Source: Anaspis maculata
Taxonomy: Eukaryota; Arthropoda; Insecta; Coleoptera; Scraptiidae
Assembly (NCBI GenBank): GCA_949128115.1
Contig: OX421962.1
Location: forward strand, 8,340,262-8,404,261
Direction of reading: 5' to 3'
DNA length: 64,000 nt
Shown here: one piece after another, positions 12,501 to 22,500 of the stretch
Layout: each line of letters begins with the position of its first letter
Numbering within the stretch: the stretch's first letter is position 1
Program-made: the position numbers and the translations under genes
Notes under the pieces: model-generated
What the model was told of the DNA's origin: nothing
The model's database searches: none
The model's input: the letters and a program-made list of their open reading frames with translations, nothing else

Positions 12501-15500
12501 ACTACAGATGGGCCCCCCAAGATCTTTGGCTCCCGGGCCAAAAATGTGAAGTTACGCCACTGGCAGAGTACTAGAAGTTCAATAAACTTTCAAATTATAG
12601 GATCGTGAGCTTTTGAACTCAGTTTTGGTATGCTCCAAACTCAACTTGAAGAAAGTCTATTATTTTGAAGTGTATTGAACTTCGGTATTTGCTACCCTGA
12701 GTGTCATGGCTTTCAAAGTTCTGTGAACCTTTTTGAAGTTCAAATGCTCTCAACGAAAACTTTGGACCTATGTAATTGTTTGAAATTTCATTCAATTTGT
12801 GATCAATAACTGAAGTTTCACCGTTTTTGAGCTTCCATGAAGCTTTTTGAAGCTCGAGCATGTGACGGCAGCTTTAAAGGCGTTTCGTTTGGAGTTAATA
12901 AAGCTTCAGTCACTAAGTGGATGAAGTTTTACAGCTTTTGGAACTCCAAATCTTTCAAACAATTTGGAGTAAATTCTTTGGAAGCTCCTTGGACTTGAAG
13001 CTTCAAATGACAGTGCGTTCAAGACCTTTATTATTAAAATTGAAATTCTGTGGCTTTCGAACTTAAGAAAACTCTATAGAACTTAAAAAGCTAAGAAACT
13101 TGAGTCGGAGAGCAATAAAATTTCGACAAACTTCAAAATTATAGGATCGCAAGCAGTTGAACTCAATTTTGGTGCATTCTCAACTCAACTTGAACTGCAG
13201 TTGATTATTTTGAAGTTTATTGAACTTTGGTATTTGCTGGCTAAAGTGTCACAGTTTTCAAAGTTCTGTTAAAGCTTTTCGCCGTTTAAAAGCTCCCAAC
13301 GAAAGCTTCGGGCCTAATTATTAGAAAGATTATTCAATTTGTAATCAATAACTGAGGTTTCACAGGTTTTGAGCTTCCATGAAACTTTTTGAGATTCAAG
13401 CACGTGATGGAAGCTTTGAGAGCGTTTCTTTTGGTGTTTATCAAACTCCAGTCATCAAGCGGAGGAAGTTTTATAGTTTTTAGAACTTCAAATCTTCTAA
13501 ACAATTTCGAGCAAATTCTTGAGAAGTTCTTGGACTTGGAGCTTCAAATTTCAGTGCGTTGAAGATATTTGTTGAGTTCGCTGAAGTTTCAAGGTCTTTT
13601 TTGAGCTTTTACAATTCCACAGCTGAAGTTTCAGAGCCTTGAAAGTTCCATGACGCCTCTTGAGCTTCAAACGCAGCTTCACACTAATCAGAACCACTTC
13701 AGCACATCGTGAAATATCTACCATACTCGTGAAGCTGAAGCAGCTTGATGGCTTTTGAAGTTCTTTGAGCCTTGTGAAGTTTAAAATTACATAAAAATAA
13801 AAGCTGTAGACTGTATATTCTAAAATTTATTGAGCTTTCAGTACCTCAAGTTTCACAGTTTTTAAAATACCATGAAACTTTAGGAAGTTCAATGGCAGCT
13901 TCATAAGCAGTTTTATTCTTTTGGGAGTTTTTTCAACTTCATTCATTTAATGGCTAAAGTCTTGAAGGTTTTGAAGCTCTACGAAGCTTTTCAAGTTCAA
14001 AAGCACCCAACTGAAGCTGTAGTCTATTATTTTGGAGTTTAGGTATTTGCTAGCTGAAGTGTAACAGCTTTTAGAGTTCTGTGAAGCTTCTGAAGTATAA
14101 AAGCTCTGAACGGAAGCTTTGGACCCAACTATTTTCAATTTAATCCAGTCTGCAGTCGATAGTCGATAGCCGAAGTTCGACCGTTTTTCAACTTCTATGA
14201 AGCTTTTCGAAGTTCGAGCACGTCACGGAAGCTTTGGGAGCGATTAGTTTGGGTTTTTTTGAACTTTATTTCTCAGTGGATGAAGTTTCACTTTGGAGCT
14301 CCAAATCTTTCTCAAAAGCACCCTATCAAAGTTGTGGAGTCAATATTTTGATTTTCAGTAAACTTTCAGTATTCAGTACCAAGCCAAAATTTTTGAGCTT
14401 CAAGTTCTGTGGAGTTTTTCAAAGTTTGGAAGCACTGGCGGAGGCGATTCTTCTGAAGTTTCCAATTTTTGCCACTCAACGAGTAACTTTTCATTCCTTT
14501 TGGAATTCCAGGGAATGTTTAGGAGCTTATTGGTTTTTTAATGCCCAAAAGCTGATGATTATTAGCGTTTGAAGATCTATGAAGCTTTTTGAAGTTAGAA
14601 AGCGCCCGACAGAAGCTTTCCGGTCCATAATTTTGTTGTAATTCAATAAACTTGTAGTATTCAACGAATCAAGTTCCATAGTACTTGAAGTTCTATGGAG
14701 TGAAGTGTCGGTGCTTCTGCTTTTGTGAAGTTTCGGAAACAATTATTCCAAGTTGATTGATTTTTCAAAAACCAAAAATGAGTTCAAAAGCTTTCAAAGA
14801 TTTTTGAAGCTTTTGAAGTTCGAAAGCACCTTTCAAAAGCTTTCGATCCGATCATTTTGAAGTTTATTCAAGTGTGGAAGCTCTTGCGCAAGCTTCGGAG
14901 CCAATTATTCCAAGTTTATTGATTTTTAATCCCCAAAATCGAGTTCGGAAGCTTTCGAAGATCGATCAAGCTATTGAAGTTTGGAAACACCTGTCAGAAG
15001 TTTTTAACCCGATCATTTTGAAGTTTATCGAAGTGTGAAAGCTCTTGCGCAAGCGTCGGTGTCAATTTTTCCAGGTTTATTAATTTTTAATTCTCACAAT
15101 CGAGCTCTGGAGCTTTTATAGATCGATAAAGCTTTCGAAGTTCGGAAACACCTGTCAGAAGCTTTCGATCTGATCATTTTGAAGTTTATCGAAGTGTGAA
15201 AGCTCTTGCGCAAGCTTCGGTGCCAATTTTTCCAAGTTTATTAATTTTTAAGCTCTGGAGCTTTTATAGATCGATAAAGATTTTGAAGTCCGGAAACACC
15301 TGTCAGAAGCTTTCGATCTGATCATTTTGAAGTTTATCGAAGTGTGAAAGCTCTTGCGCAAGCTTCGGTGCCAATTTTTCCAAGTTTATTAATTTTTAAG
15401 CTCTGGAGCTTTTATAGATCGATAAAGCTTTTGAAGTCCGGAAACACCTGTCAGAAGCTTTCGATCTGATCATTTTGAAGTTTATCGAAGTGTGAAAGCT

Positions 15501-17935
15501 CTTGCGCAAGCTTCGGTGCCAATTTTTCCAAGTTCAATTATTTTTAATCCTCACAATCGAGCTCTGGAGCTTTTATAGATCGGTAAAGCTTTTGAAGTTC
15601 GGAAACACCTGTCAGAAGCTTTCGATCTGATCATTTTGAAGTTTATGGAAGTGTGAAAGCTCTTGCGCAAGCTTCGGTGCCAATTTCTACAAGTTTATAA
15701 TTTTTAATCCCCACAATCGAGCTCTGGAGCTTTTATAGATCGATAAAGCTTTTGAAGTTCGGAAACACCTATCAGAAGCTTTCCATCTGATCATTTTGAA
15801 GTTTATCGAAGTTTGAAAGCTCTTGCGCAAGCTTCGGTGCCAATTTTTACAAGCTTATTAATTTTTAATCCCCACAATCGAGCTCTGGAGCTTTTATAGA
15901 TCGATATAGCTCTTGAAGTTCGGAAACACCTGTCAGAAGCTTTCGATCTGATCATTTTGAAGTTTATCGAAGTGTGAAAGCTCTTGCGCAAGCTTCGGTG
16001 CCAATTTTTCCAAGTTCATTAATTTTTAATCCCCACAATCGAGCTCTGGAGCTTTTATAGATCGATCAAGCTTTTGAAGTTCAGAAATACCTGTCAGGAG
16101 CTTTCGATCCGGTCATTTAGAAGTTTATTGAAGTGTGAAAGCTCTTGCGCAAGCTTTGGAACCAATTATTTCAAGTTTATTGATTTTCAATGCACAAAAT
16201 CGAGTTCCGAGGCTTTTGAAGTTCGGAAACATCTGTTAGAAGCTTTCATTTCGATCTGAACCTTTTGGAGTTTATCGAAGTGTGTTTTGAAGTTTGTTTA
16301 AGTTTGAAAGCTCATGCCGGAAATTGTGGACATCATTCTTTTGGATTTATTGAGCTTTTGATGCTCAAGATCTGAAGTTTGAAACCTTTGGAAGATGTAG
16401 GTTGAAGCGAGGGTTGAAGTTTCACAGCTTTGAAAGTTGTCTGGATCATTTCAAAGTTTGAAAGCTCTTGGCAGAAGGGTTGAGCCTAATTGTTTTGAAG
16501 TTTATTATTGGTTAAAAGTTGAAGCTTGAAACAGATTTTGAAGATCTGGAAAGCTAAAGCTAACTGAAGCTTTTTGAAGTTCATAAGGCATTCAAGAGAA
16601 GCACGAACTTGGAAACTTCGACTTTCATACAACTTCTAGTACTCAAAAGACTGAAGTTTCATGGCTTCAAACTTCAAGTTTTACGAAGTATTTCCAAGTT
16701 TGAAAGATCCAGACGGACACTTGGCAGCCAATTATTTTAAAGTTTGTTGGCCTTTTAAATACCCAAAAGCTGAGCTTTAATTGCTCCCAAAGATCTGTGA
16801 TGTCTTTCAAAGTTCTAAAGCACTAAACTATTGAACCCATAGTTTTGAAGTAACATAATTCAATTTCTCGTACTAAACGACTGAAGTTTCATAGTTTTTC
16901 AAGCTCCGTGGATAAAATATTATGGAGTTTGAAAGCTCTTGACAAAAGCTCGGAGCTAATTACTATTGTGTTCATTATAAACTCTATTATACCCGAAAGA
17001 GTTAAGAGAGTTAGTTTAGAGTGAAGAGTAGAGTAAATTTAGGCGAAGCTGAAATTGATTTCAGGATCTAACAACTGAATTTTCATAACTTTGCAGTTTC
17101 ATTAAGCTCTTGATATTACCAAATATTTTGAAGTAGCTATATGAAATTTTTAATACTTCTTCAGCTGGAGTTTCACAGCTTTTGAAATTCTTTCAAGCCA
17201 TTTGAAGTTTGAAAGCACTTGACGGAAGTTCCAGGGCAATTCTTGTTGAGTTTATTGAGCTTTTAATTCTGCTGAAGGTGGAGTTTAATGGAGTTCGAAG
17301 TTTCAAAAGTTGCATCAACTTTAAACGCAATAAACGCTGGCTTAAAGGCCAATTAATTTGAAGTGGAAGCCCAATAAGTAAAGTTTTGTAACTGTTCAGG
17401 GTTTTGTAAAGCTTGAAAGACAATTGAAAGCTTAAAAGCTCATTTTGAAGTCTGTACTATTTTTATTGCTCCACAGTTGAAGTTTCATACTTTTGAAGCT
17501 CTGTGAAGCCATTTAAACTTTGGAAGCAGTTGAAAGAGGCGTCAGAGACAATCTTCTTCAAGTTTAACAAGTTTTTGGAGCTATAAAAAACCTTGCGAAG
17601 TTTGTAAGCTCTTGACGCAAGCTTAAAAGCCAAATCTTTTTGAAGTTGGTGAAAACTTTTGAAACTTGAAAGCTGAATTTTGAAGCTGTTGAAGTTCTAT
17701 GAAGCCTTTTGAAGACTGAAAGCACTCGACAAAAGCTTTGGAGATGGTTATTTTTGAACTCCATAATTTCGTAGCTTTGCAGTTTTTTGGACTCCTGTTT
17801 TGTAGCTGAAGTTTTCCACTTTTTGAAGTTGACTGATGCATTTCTTTGTTCCAGATCCAGTCTGCGGCGGCTCTTTTGCTCGAAAGCAAGATGTTCTACG
17901 TTCCTTTCCTCCTGAACTCGGCTATCCATAGGTAG
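35..17935 (+). CDS. Hr4: Nuclear hormone receptor HR4 (NR6A/GCNF type), 3' part, six exons
   Basis: This is a ligand-type nuclear receptor; in insects HR4 works in the ecdysone response that times moulting and metamorphosis. Exons are 35-553, 615-1089, 1152-1864, 9920-10112, 10449-10585 and 17855-17935. They have GT-AG borders, and the phases fit across every join, giving about 705 residues and a natural stop. In order, the protein has a Pro/Ala/Gly-rich N-terminal region, a two-zinc-finger DNA-binding domain with P-box CEGCKG (about residues 263-328), a conserved C-terminal extension ([14 protein letters not shown]), a Gln/His run (about 382-409) and a ligand-binding domain to the end. The P-box plus this extension is typical of the HR4/NR6A branch. 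The first exon here starts after an acceptor with an open phase-0 frame, so earlier exons lie outside the window. The coding sequence is GC-rich in the first three exons, unlike the AT-rich introns. Exon borders were inferred from splice consensus. Confidence 0.93.
615..1089 (+). CDS. Hr4: Hr4 exon: DNA-binding domain
   Basis: A 475-bp exon that follows a 61-bp intron. The zinc-finger domain starts at the Cys codons at 882 and 891 (CMIC) and runs to about 1080. It contains the P-box [10 protein letters not shown] and the second-finger motif [11 protein letters not shown]. All eight zinc-binding cysteines are present. The exon ends in phase 1 (CAA G/gtaag), and the split codon is completed by CC of the next exon to give Ala. 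Confidence 0.95.
1152..1864 (+). CDS. Hr4: Hr4 exon: hinge, polyglutamine run and start of ligand-binding domain
   Basis: A 713-bp exon that follows a 62-bp intron. It begins with the conserved [20 protein letters not shown] segment just after the DNA-binding domain. A basic stretch follows, then a Gln/His run (about 1298-1384), then the first helices of the ligand-binding domain, including [20 protein letters not shown]. It ends at GAG/gtgagt in phase 0. The frame stays open into the intron to a stop at 1886. Confidence 0.93.
1865..2690 (+). other. Start of Hr4 intron 3, nothing recognised
   Basis: This stretch runs from the donor of the exon ending at 1864 to the start of the minisatellite. 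I see no gene, clear repeat unit or element ends. A run of A lies near 2026-2034. Confidence 0.5.
2690..3868 (+). repeat. 12-bp minisatellite (consensus ACAACTTTGTTT), left block
   Basis: A degenerate array in Hr4 intron 3 with ACAAC recurring every 12 bp or so (12-13 bp in the cleaner stretches near 3330-3450). Because the unit is a multiple of three and lacks stops in several frames, it opens frames of up to 180 codons on + (2989-3531) and 111 on - (3369-3704). These encode only four-residue periods such as FTTL and KVVN. I treat these frames as non-coding. The array stops abruptly at 3868 where a transposon is inserted, and it resumes at 5433. Confidence 0.85.
3870..5432. mobile_element. 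Foldback transposon inserted in the minisatellite, TA target duplication
   Basis: The ends are CCGGGTGAGTCATAAAAAAC on the left and, inverted, CCGGGTGGGCCATAAAAAAC on the right, flanked by TA (3868-3869 and 5433-5434). Nearly the whole 1563 bp folds back on itself about a centre near 4690. Each arm holds two related sub-blocks marked by the motif GTTGAAGCGAAGCCTAC (near 4190 and 4553, inverted near 4749 and 5104). There is no transposase frame. It is non-autonomous. A TA duplication fits the Tc1/mariner superfamily, but that assignment is inferred. Confidence 0.85.
5433..6785 (+). repeat. 12-bp minisatellite (consensus ACAACTTTGTTT), right block
   Basis: The same array as the block ending at 3868, resuming immediately after the foldback element. 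The flanking phrase tacctatcttagcaattt matches a similar phrase inside the left block (near 3458), which supports one original array that was split. It degenerates at about 6785. The open frames seen here, of up to 96 codons, are low-complexity consequences of the repeat. Confidence 0.85.
6786..7284. other. Intronic DNA without recognised features
   Basis: AT-rich intron 3 sequence. The phrase aaactatttcgtaaaat near 7106 recurs in similar form near 9190, which suggests related fragments flanking the region. No gene is seen. Confidence 0.4.
7285..7618 (+). mobile_element. Probable tRNA-derived SINE
   Basis: The segment begins with a tRNA-like part (GTAGTGTGGTGGTAAGCACG for the D-arm region, then TTCGACTGCCATGCC and GGGGTCGTAGTTTTGTCCC). 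A non-tRNA body follows, ending at an A-run near 7610-7617. It lies directly against a reverse transcriptase remnant on the other strand. The T-arm is degenerate (TTTTGT for TTCGA), so this is an old copy. Confidence 0.5.
7640..7890 (-). pseudogene. Non-LTR retrotransposon reverse transcriptase fragment
   Basis: A minus-strand frame of 76 codons contains [16 protein letters not shown], then a [11 protein letters not shown] segment and [12 protein letters not shown]. These match reverse transcriptase motifs of Jockey/CR1-like non-LTR elements: the first catalytic Asp region F(S/T)xAFDxxNH, and the GVPQGxxLGP block here altered to [10 protein letters not shown]. Only the central domain remains. 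The frame breaks just after it, and the YxDD block is not intact. It lies in Hr4 intron 3, antisense to the gene. Confidence 0.75.
8030..9130. repeat. Inverted minisatellite pair with the motif GTAATTCAGAAAGCGTCAGAT
   Basis: The left block (about 8045-8185) repeats TAATTCAGA, AAGCGTCAGATG and GATTGGTCAA. The right block (about 8655-9110) carries the reverse complement many times (TCTGAATTACATCTGATGC, TTGACCGATC), with a period of about 35-40 bp. The inverted symmetry continues outward (tttccaactgtaaatcag near 8040 against ctgatttacagttg-like sequence near 9100). The spacer (8186-8650) has no gene. The whole would form a long imperfect hairpin in the Hr4 pre-mRNA. Confidence 0.75.
9131..9919. 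other. End of Hr4 intron 3, nothing recognised
   Basis: AT-rich sequence up to the acceptor at 9918-9919. No gene or element ends are recognised. Confidence 0.4.
9920..10112 (+). CDS. Hr4: Hr4 exon: ligand-binding domain, middle part
   Basis: A 193-bp exon between ttttatag and CAG A/gtgagt. It encodes [20 protein letters not shown] and on to [13 protein letters not shown], typical of the central helices of a nuclear receptor ligand-binding domain. It enters in phase 0 and leaves in phase 1, matching both neighbours. It lies 8.06 kb downstream of the previous exon. Confidence 0.9.
10449..10585 (+). CDS. Hr4: Hr4 exon: ligand-binding domain, late helices
   Basis: A 137-bp exon between atttccag and CCT GAA/gtaag. 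It encodes [20 protein letters not shown] followed by a segment ending [10 protein letters not shown]. Its first two bases complete a Thr codon with the previous exon, and it ends in phase 0. The preceding intron is short (336 bp). Confidence 0.9.
10586..11740. other. Start of Hr4 intron 5, nothing recognised
   Basis: Apparently single-copy intronic sequence before the satellite. An antisense frame of 120 codons (11382-11744) resembles no family and lacks splice or codon-use support, so I do not call it. Confidence 0.4.
12064..12562. mobile_element. hAT-type non-autonomous transposon with 8-bp target duplication
   Basis: The terminal inverted repeats are CAGTGGCGTAACT and AGTTACGCCACTG, flanked by a perfect 8-bp duplication GCAGAGTA (12056-12063 and 12563-12570). 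An 8-bp duplication and CAGTG ends fit hAT elements. The G-rich segment inside the left end (about 12082-12140) has a partial C-rich counterpart near 12505-12540. There is no transposase frame, so it is a MITE-like internal deletion product. It interrupts the intron 5 satellite. Confidence 0.88.
14770..16270 (+). repeat. Homogenised tandem repeat, 148-161-bp unit
   Basis: The anchor phrase gctctggagcttttatag occurs at about 15103, 15252, 15400, 15561, 15721, 15882 and 16043, giving steps of 149, 148, 161, 160, 161 and 161 bp. The two short steps lack a 12-13 bp piece (tcctcacaatcg). Each unit also holds the dyad CTCTTGCGCAAGCTTCGG. Units are far more alike than the surrounding satellite, which indicates recent local amplification or conversion. 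Confidence 0.88.
17855..17935 (+). CDS. Hr4: Hr4 last exon: end of ligand-binding domain and stop codon
   Basis: A short terminal exon after ctttgttccag. It encodes [20 protein letters not shown] and then NSAIHR, with TAG at 17933-17935. The [14 protein letters not shown] segment is the conserved C-terminus of HR4 proteins. The exon joins the previous one in phase 0 (GAA/ATC). The satellite array of intron 5 reaches to within about 30 bp of it. Confidence 0.88.
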   Translation: MQSAAALLLESKMFYVPFLLNSAIHR

Positions 17936-19105
17936 TACAGAAGTACAACAATAAAATATATAGATAAGATTCGTACTAAATGATATTTATGACGATGAGA
18001 GAGAGAACTGTAGCAGAAGACGCAGATCAGCAGAAAATGAAGAATACACTAAAGATGTACATAGTCGCGAATGATGTTTTTTAAGAATTTCACATAATAT
18101 AATTTTGTTATCATATAAAAAAAAACTGACGTTTATGTTTATGAAAAAAAAAATGAGACTATTGTTATGTAAATTCACACTCGTATATTATGTACCTTAG
18201 AGAGAAAAAAAGAGAGTATATATGATTTTAAACTATAAATGTGGAAGAGAGAGAAAAGTGCGTGCGTACCCACTTTGTCTGAAATCAGATTTTTTAATCA
18301 TTAAAAAAAGCACGATATTGTGTGTGCGGATTAACATGACCGCTACATAAGTCTGAGTAAGTTGCCTTCTATTAAAATGAGTAAAAAAATGTAGAGAGCG
18401 CTGTAAGGTGCAACATTGTAAGCGAATTTTCGGAAACAAAAAAAATTACACTATACTAGAAAACATCACAATGCATAGAGAGAAAGTTACAATGGTGCAC
18501 TGTTACATCCTAAAAAAATATCTTATATATTTACATTAGATAATATATAAATGTAATAATAATAATCGACTCGGGTCAAGCGAGGAAGGGAGCGCCCCCC
18601 CGCGAAAAGCCTACACAACCACACAAAGAAGCACTTCCTCGATGGCCGACTTTACAATGTCGTATGTTATGACTGCCAATTTTGTACGTAAGTTACCAGT
18701 GCAACCAAGTATGTGTACAAATTGTCGTTCCTTTGAGTTTTTGATAAGACTATTAATCTTTTCATGTTGTATAACTACCTACACCAGTACCGTATCGTAC
18801 ATTTTTTATATTTATTTCATTTCCATGGCTTAAATCTAAAAGAAAATTTTATAACAGCTGTACTTATGGGTTTCGCTTGCTTGCAAACAACAGTGCTGGC
18901 ATTGTTTATGCCGAAAAACCAAAAAAAACAAAATGAATAAAGTGAAAGTCGAAAGAGAAAGCGAAACCCGCGCGACAAAACCATGAAATTTTTATTTACC
19001 TGATGTATTATACGCATCGTCTTGAGTTACCGTTATTTTGTTAATTAACATTAAGGTTATCTGAGCTTGTTTATTAGAAAATAAAGCTGATTATTATTGT
19101 AAAGT
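17936..19105 (+). other. Hr4: Hr4 3' untranslated region (inferred)
   Basis: AT-rich sequence after the Hr4 stop with no coding content. It contains several GAGAGA runs (near 17995 and 18200-18260) and A-runs. A possible early poly(A) signal lies at about 18935. The stronger one is at 19079, followed by a GT-rich stretch (19104-19112). The length is inferred from signals only. Confidence 0.55.
19079..19084 (+). terminator. Poly(A) signal AATAAA for Hr4
   Basis: AATAAA is followed about 20 bp later by a GTGTGTTTT downstream element, a classic cleavage and polyadenylation arrangement. It lies 1.14 kb after the Hr4 stop. Confidence 0.55.
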
Positions 19106-19473
19106 GTGTTTTATTCATCTTTTTCCATCATTTCATAATCGTTATAACTCTCATTGCATCCCTATTAGATGCAAAGTCTAGCATACACCTAAAGCAAATG
19201 TTTGGGTTACACATATTTAGAGGGTCCTCTTGACACTTATCAAATACAAAACTTCATGTAAATGTATAATAATTTCTTCTTAACGTATAATAAGGTTTAA
19301 ATTTATTGAAATTCCAATAAAACAGCACCTTACATAACTAAAAATATTAAACAGGAAACAGATTAGAACGATCCAAATCAACGTTGGAGTTTATTAACAC
19401 TAAAAACCCTACAAAACCATTCTGTGTGTTGTGTTTGTAAATGCAATAGTAATGTATAGTTTTCTCTGTTCAT
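19106..19473 (-). other. Cyt-b5 3' UTR / space between convergent genes
   Basis: AT-rich, no coding content. Minus-strand AATAAA signals occur at 19302-19307 and 19110-19115. Use of the second would place the Cyt-b5 end against or over the Hr4 cleavage site. Confidence 0.45.
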
Positions 19474-19552
19474 TTACGCATGGAAATACATACGGTAGAG
19501 TATCGTGGCAAGAAGACCGATTGTGACGGGAAGGATCCAAGATTTGAAAGAG
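19474..19552 (-). CDS. Cyt-b5: Cyt-b5 exon 3 (tail anchor)
   Basis: A 79-bp exon too short to stand out. The minus strand reads gttgtttcag/C, then [20 protein letters not shown] and MYFHA, then TAA. Its first base completes the AG left by exon 2 to give Ser. A short Ser/Lys linker, a Trp, a hydrophobic span of about 15 residues and a basic/aromatic end are the layout of the ER-targeting tail of cytochrome b5. It lies 7148 bp from exon 2. This assignment is inferred from phase and content. Confidence 0.82.
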
Positions 19553-22500
19553 CTGAAACAACAAAAAAGCTATAGAGCCAGTACTTATTGAATTTACTCA
19601 AGTTATTATAATCTATTCCAAAATATGGTACGCTAGGGTTTAGAAACTGAGTTGAGTTGGCATTACTGATTTTTGACGTTCAGTGTCATTCTACAGTATG
19701 ATCAAAAACTTTTCAACTTGCGGTAGGCTGTGGCCTGGCCAGAATCAGCCTCGTTTGCCTGCCAATGACCAGGCCACAGCCTACTTCAAGTAGAAAAGTT
19801 TTTGATCATACGGTATTTCATTTTTAAGCACTGTTGCCAAACTTCACATGTAAATTACTGAATATTTTGATGGAATATTTTCAAGTAGTTCGCTGGTAAT
19901 TACCATTTGCAATTGCCTTGTTTTACAAGTAGTACTAATCCATGCACCACAAAGTTGTCAAATTTACTAGGTAGGTACTTGAACTTACTCCAGTTTCGCA
20001 ATGCAATGTTGATGATCATTGTGAAAGAAAATCCTTGATACTTTTTGATACTACGAAATTCTAGGTCTAGGTCATGAATTTTTTATTGATTTTGGAAAAT
20101 CGCATTTTTATTGTCTCAGTTGGCTGACACTACTTGTCACCAAAAATAGCCTTTTGTTAACCTGACATTCTGCCCTGTTTTCATCAAAGTTAGCCATGTT
20201 AATAGACATTTCCAACACAAATGTCAATTTCCATAGCTTGCTCAGAGATGGGCGAAATAATTGGGCGCGTGCCTTGATCAATCGTGAATAAAGTAAATTA
20301 AGTAAATGATGTAAATAAAGGTTTTCGTGTTGTTTTTTGCCTAATTTTCATTAGGAAACAAATAATATGCTTGAAACATGATCATCACCAGCATTCGTTT
20401 AGACTTAATAAGATTATTAGGTTTTTATTTGTCCTTGGTTGGCACATGTACTACATTAAAAATTAATGCGATGCACTGTAGACTTGTTCTTAGTAATAAA
20501 TGAAATAACAAGAAAGTAAAGATATAAATATAACAAAAAAAAAAACAACAACAGAAATATTGTTATACTCGGTTAATGGCTAATCCTTTTCAAAAAAAAA
20601 AAATCGTCCGTGGTATAAAATGGATTTTTCGTAACTATTACATACTTGTTTGTTACAATCAATCAAGACAATTGATTTTTTCTTATGCCTGGAACTAGTT
20701 CCAACCTGAAACGTCTCCTGTTTTGTTGATTATGATTAAAAAGCTAGCATTATTGCTTGACGAAGTGATTTTCGTCAACTAGACCACGTTTTCACCTCAT
20801 TTGAGTCAAATTTCAGCAGTGTGGGCCTTCCCTAGATCCTGTTCACCAGTCTCCTCAACTTGTCACCCATCTGTCACATGCCAAGATGATATCAGCTCTA
20901 CTGGAATGTCAGCCATGTGAACTGCTCACGAGAGCTATCACTACCATCAGTGTCAAAGGCAGCTGATTCATTAATACTCTTGTACCTAACTACCTAATAC
21001 AGAACCAGAATTAAACCAAAATGACATAGGCAACAGTTTAAATAACATCGTTCGAAGGAGCCGGCTGTTTTGATTCAACTTCTCCACAAAATAACCAATA
21101 AAAAAAAACAGCTGACTTGACACTTGCCCTTGGTAGTGCAAATGAACCCCTTTCGGCGCGGTATGCATTATGTAATAATCAGCAAAATATAACTCGTGCT
21201 TTGTCTTTAGGGATCCGAGTTGAATGTTTTGAATTTCTCAAACCACTATCGATTACTTGGAAAGTAGACCTAATATCTTAGACACAAAATCCCTCGACTT
21301 CGTCTCGGGATTTTGGGTTGAAACAATAATTCAACTCAAACAACACTAAGCACTTGTATTTATATCTTTTCAATCTCAAATTTTGACTAATCTTTGGAAA
21401 TAAACAATTTCAAATTGACAGTGAGCAAACTTCAAATTGAAACCGATGATCAGTTCAATTTGGAGCAGGAAGAATTAGTCTGGATTCTGGAGCTATATAC
21501 AGGGTGGTCCAGGATTAATCTGAAAAATATATAGGGCGGCCGGTAGCTCAGGAGTTACGACGCAAGACCACCAATCAAGAGGTACCCGGTTCGAAACCCG
21601 GCCGTTCCCGAAGAACTTTTCTCCTGAGCCAATCAAGTGTTAATGACTGTGTGAATATTGTATTGTTACATATGTAAAAATGAAAATTACGTTGAATGTT
21701 GATTACTGATAACTAACCATTATTGTGTGTATATGACCAAATGCAAAGAAACACTAAATAAAAAGGGTACCCTCCTATGACAAAAAATAAGTCGATAAGG
21801 AGTAAAAAATTGAAAAAAAAAAAAATATTTAATCTGAAAAATTTCAGTGATCGATAGAGCATGAAAAACCATCAAGAACAAGCCCAAAAGCCATGTATCA
21901 AAAATGCATGTTAACGGAGATATAGCCCGTCAAAGCTGAAGGTGAGAACCGTTTTTCTTTAAATAACTTATAAACCATTAGACATATTCTGCTCGAATCT
22001 TCTATAGATGTACCTTGAATAGGTGTCCGTCGATCACCTAATAAACATTTCATACAAAAGGACCAGTGGCGTAGATTTTGAGGGGTTGCCTCTTTTTACC
22101 CCCATATTTTCGACGCCACTGGATTTTGTTGAAAACTCATCCGATTTCTGATATTTTTATCGAATTTAGAAGAAAATGTGTTAAATTTTCGTCAGATAGG
22201 TGGTTTCTGTTACCGTGTGTTTCTCGAAAACCGCACCAGTCCATAACTTTTTTCCTATGGGATATATGGATTTGAATTTTTTATGAGGTACTTGAGAGCA
22301 CTTTTGCTATTTTTTGCGTTGATCATGAAGCAAATCTCACTGCCGGAAGTAGCCGGAAGTGACAACAACTTTCGATTTTTAAATTGGACACCCTGAATAT
22401 TTTTTTAAATTCGGATTGATGTTTTTTCATTAGCACAGTGGTGGTCTTCAAAATTCTCTATGATGAATAATGACGATTTTATAGTGAATTGAATATTACG

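Larger units (their letters stand above)
11740..17840 (+). repeat. Degenerate satellite filling Hr4 intron 5 (GAAGTTT / GAAGCTTT motifs)
   Basis: About 6 kb of recurrent TTTGAAGTT, GAAGCTTTT, AAAGCTC and TGAAGTTTCACAGC motifs. Blocks recur in the order tgaagtttcacagc, ttttgaagttc, gaagctttttgaagtt, aaagctc-tgacggaagctttgg, attattttgaagtttattgaa. This suggests an ancestral unit somewhat over 100 bp that has diverged strongly. A homogenised sub-array sits at about 14770-16270. One DNA transposon interrupts it at 12064-12562. It runs to about 30 bp before the last Hr4 exon. Confidence 0.8.
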
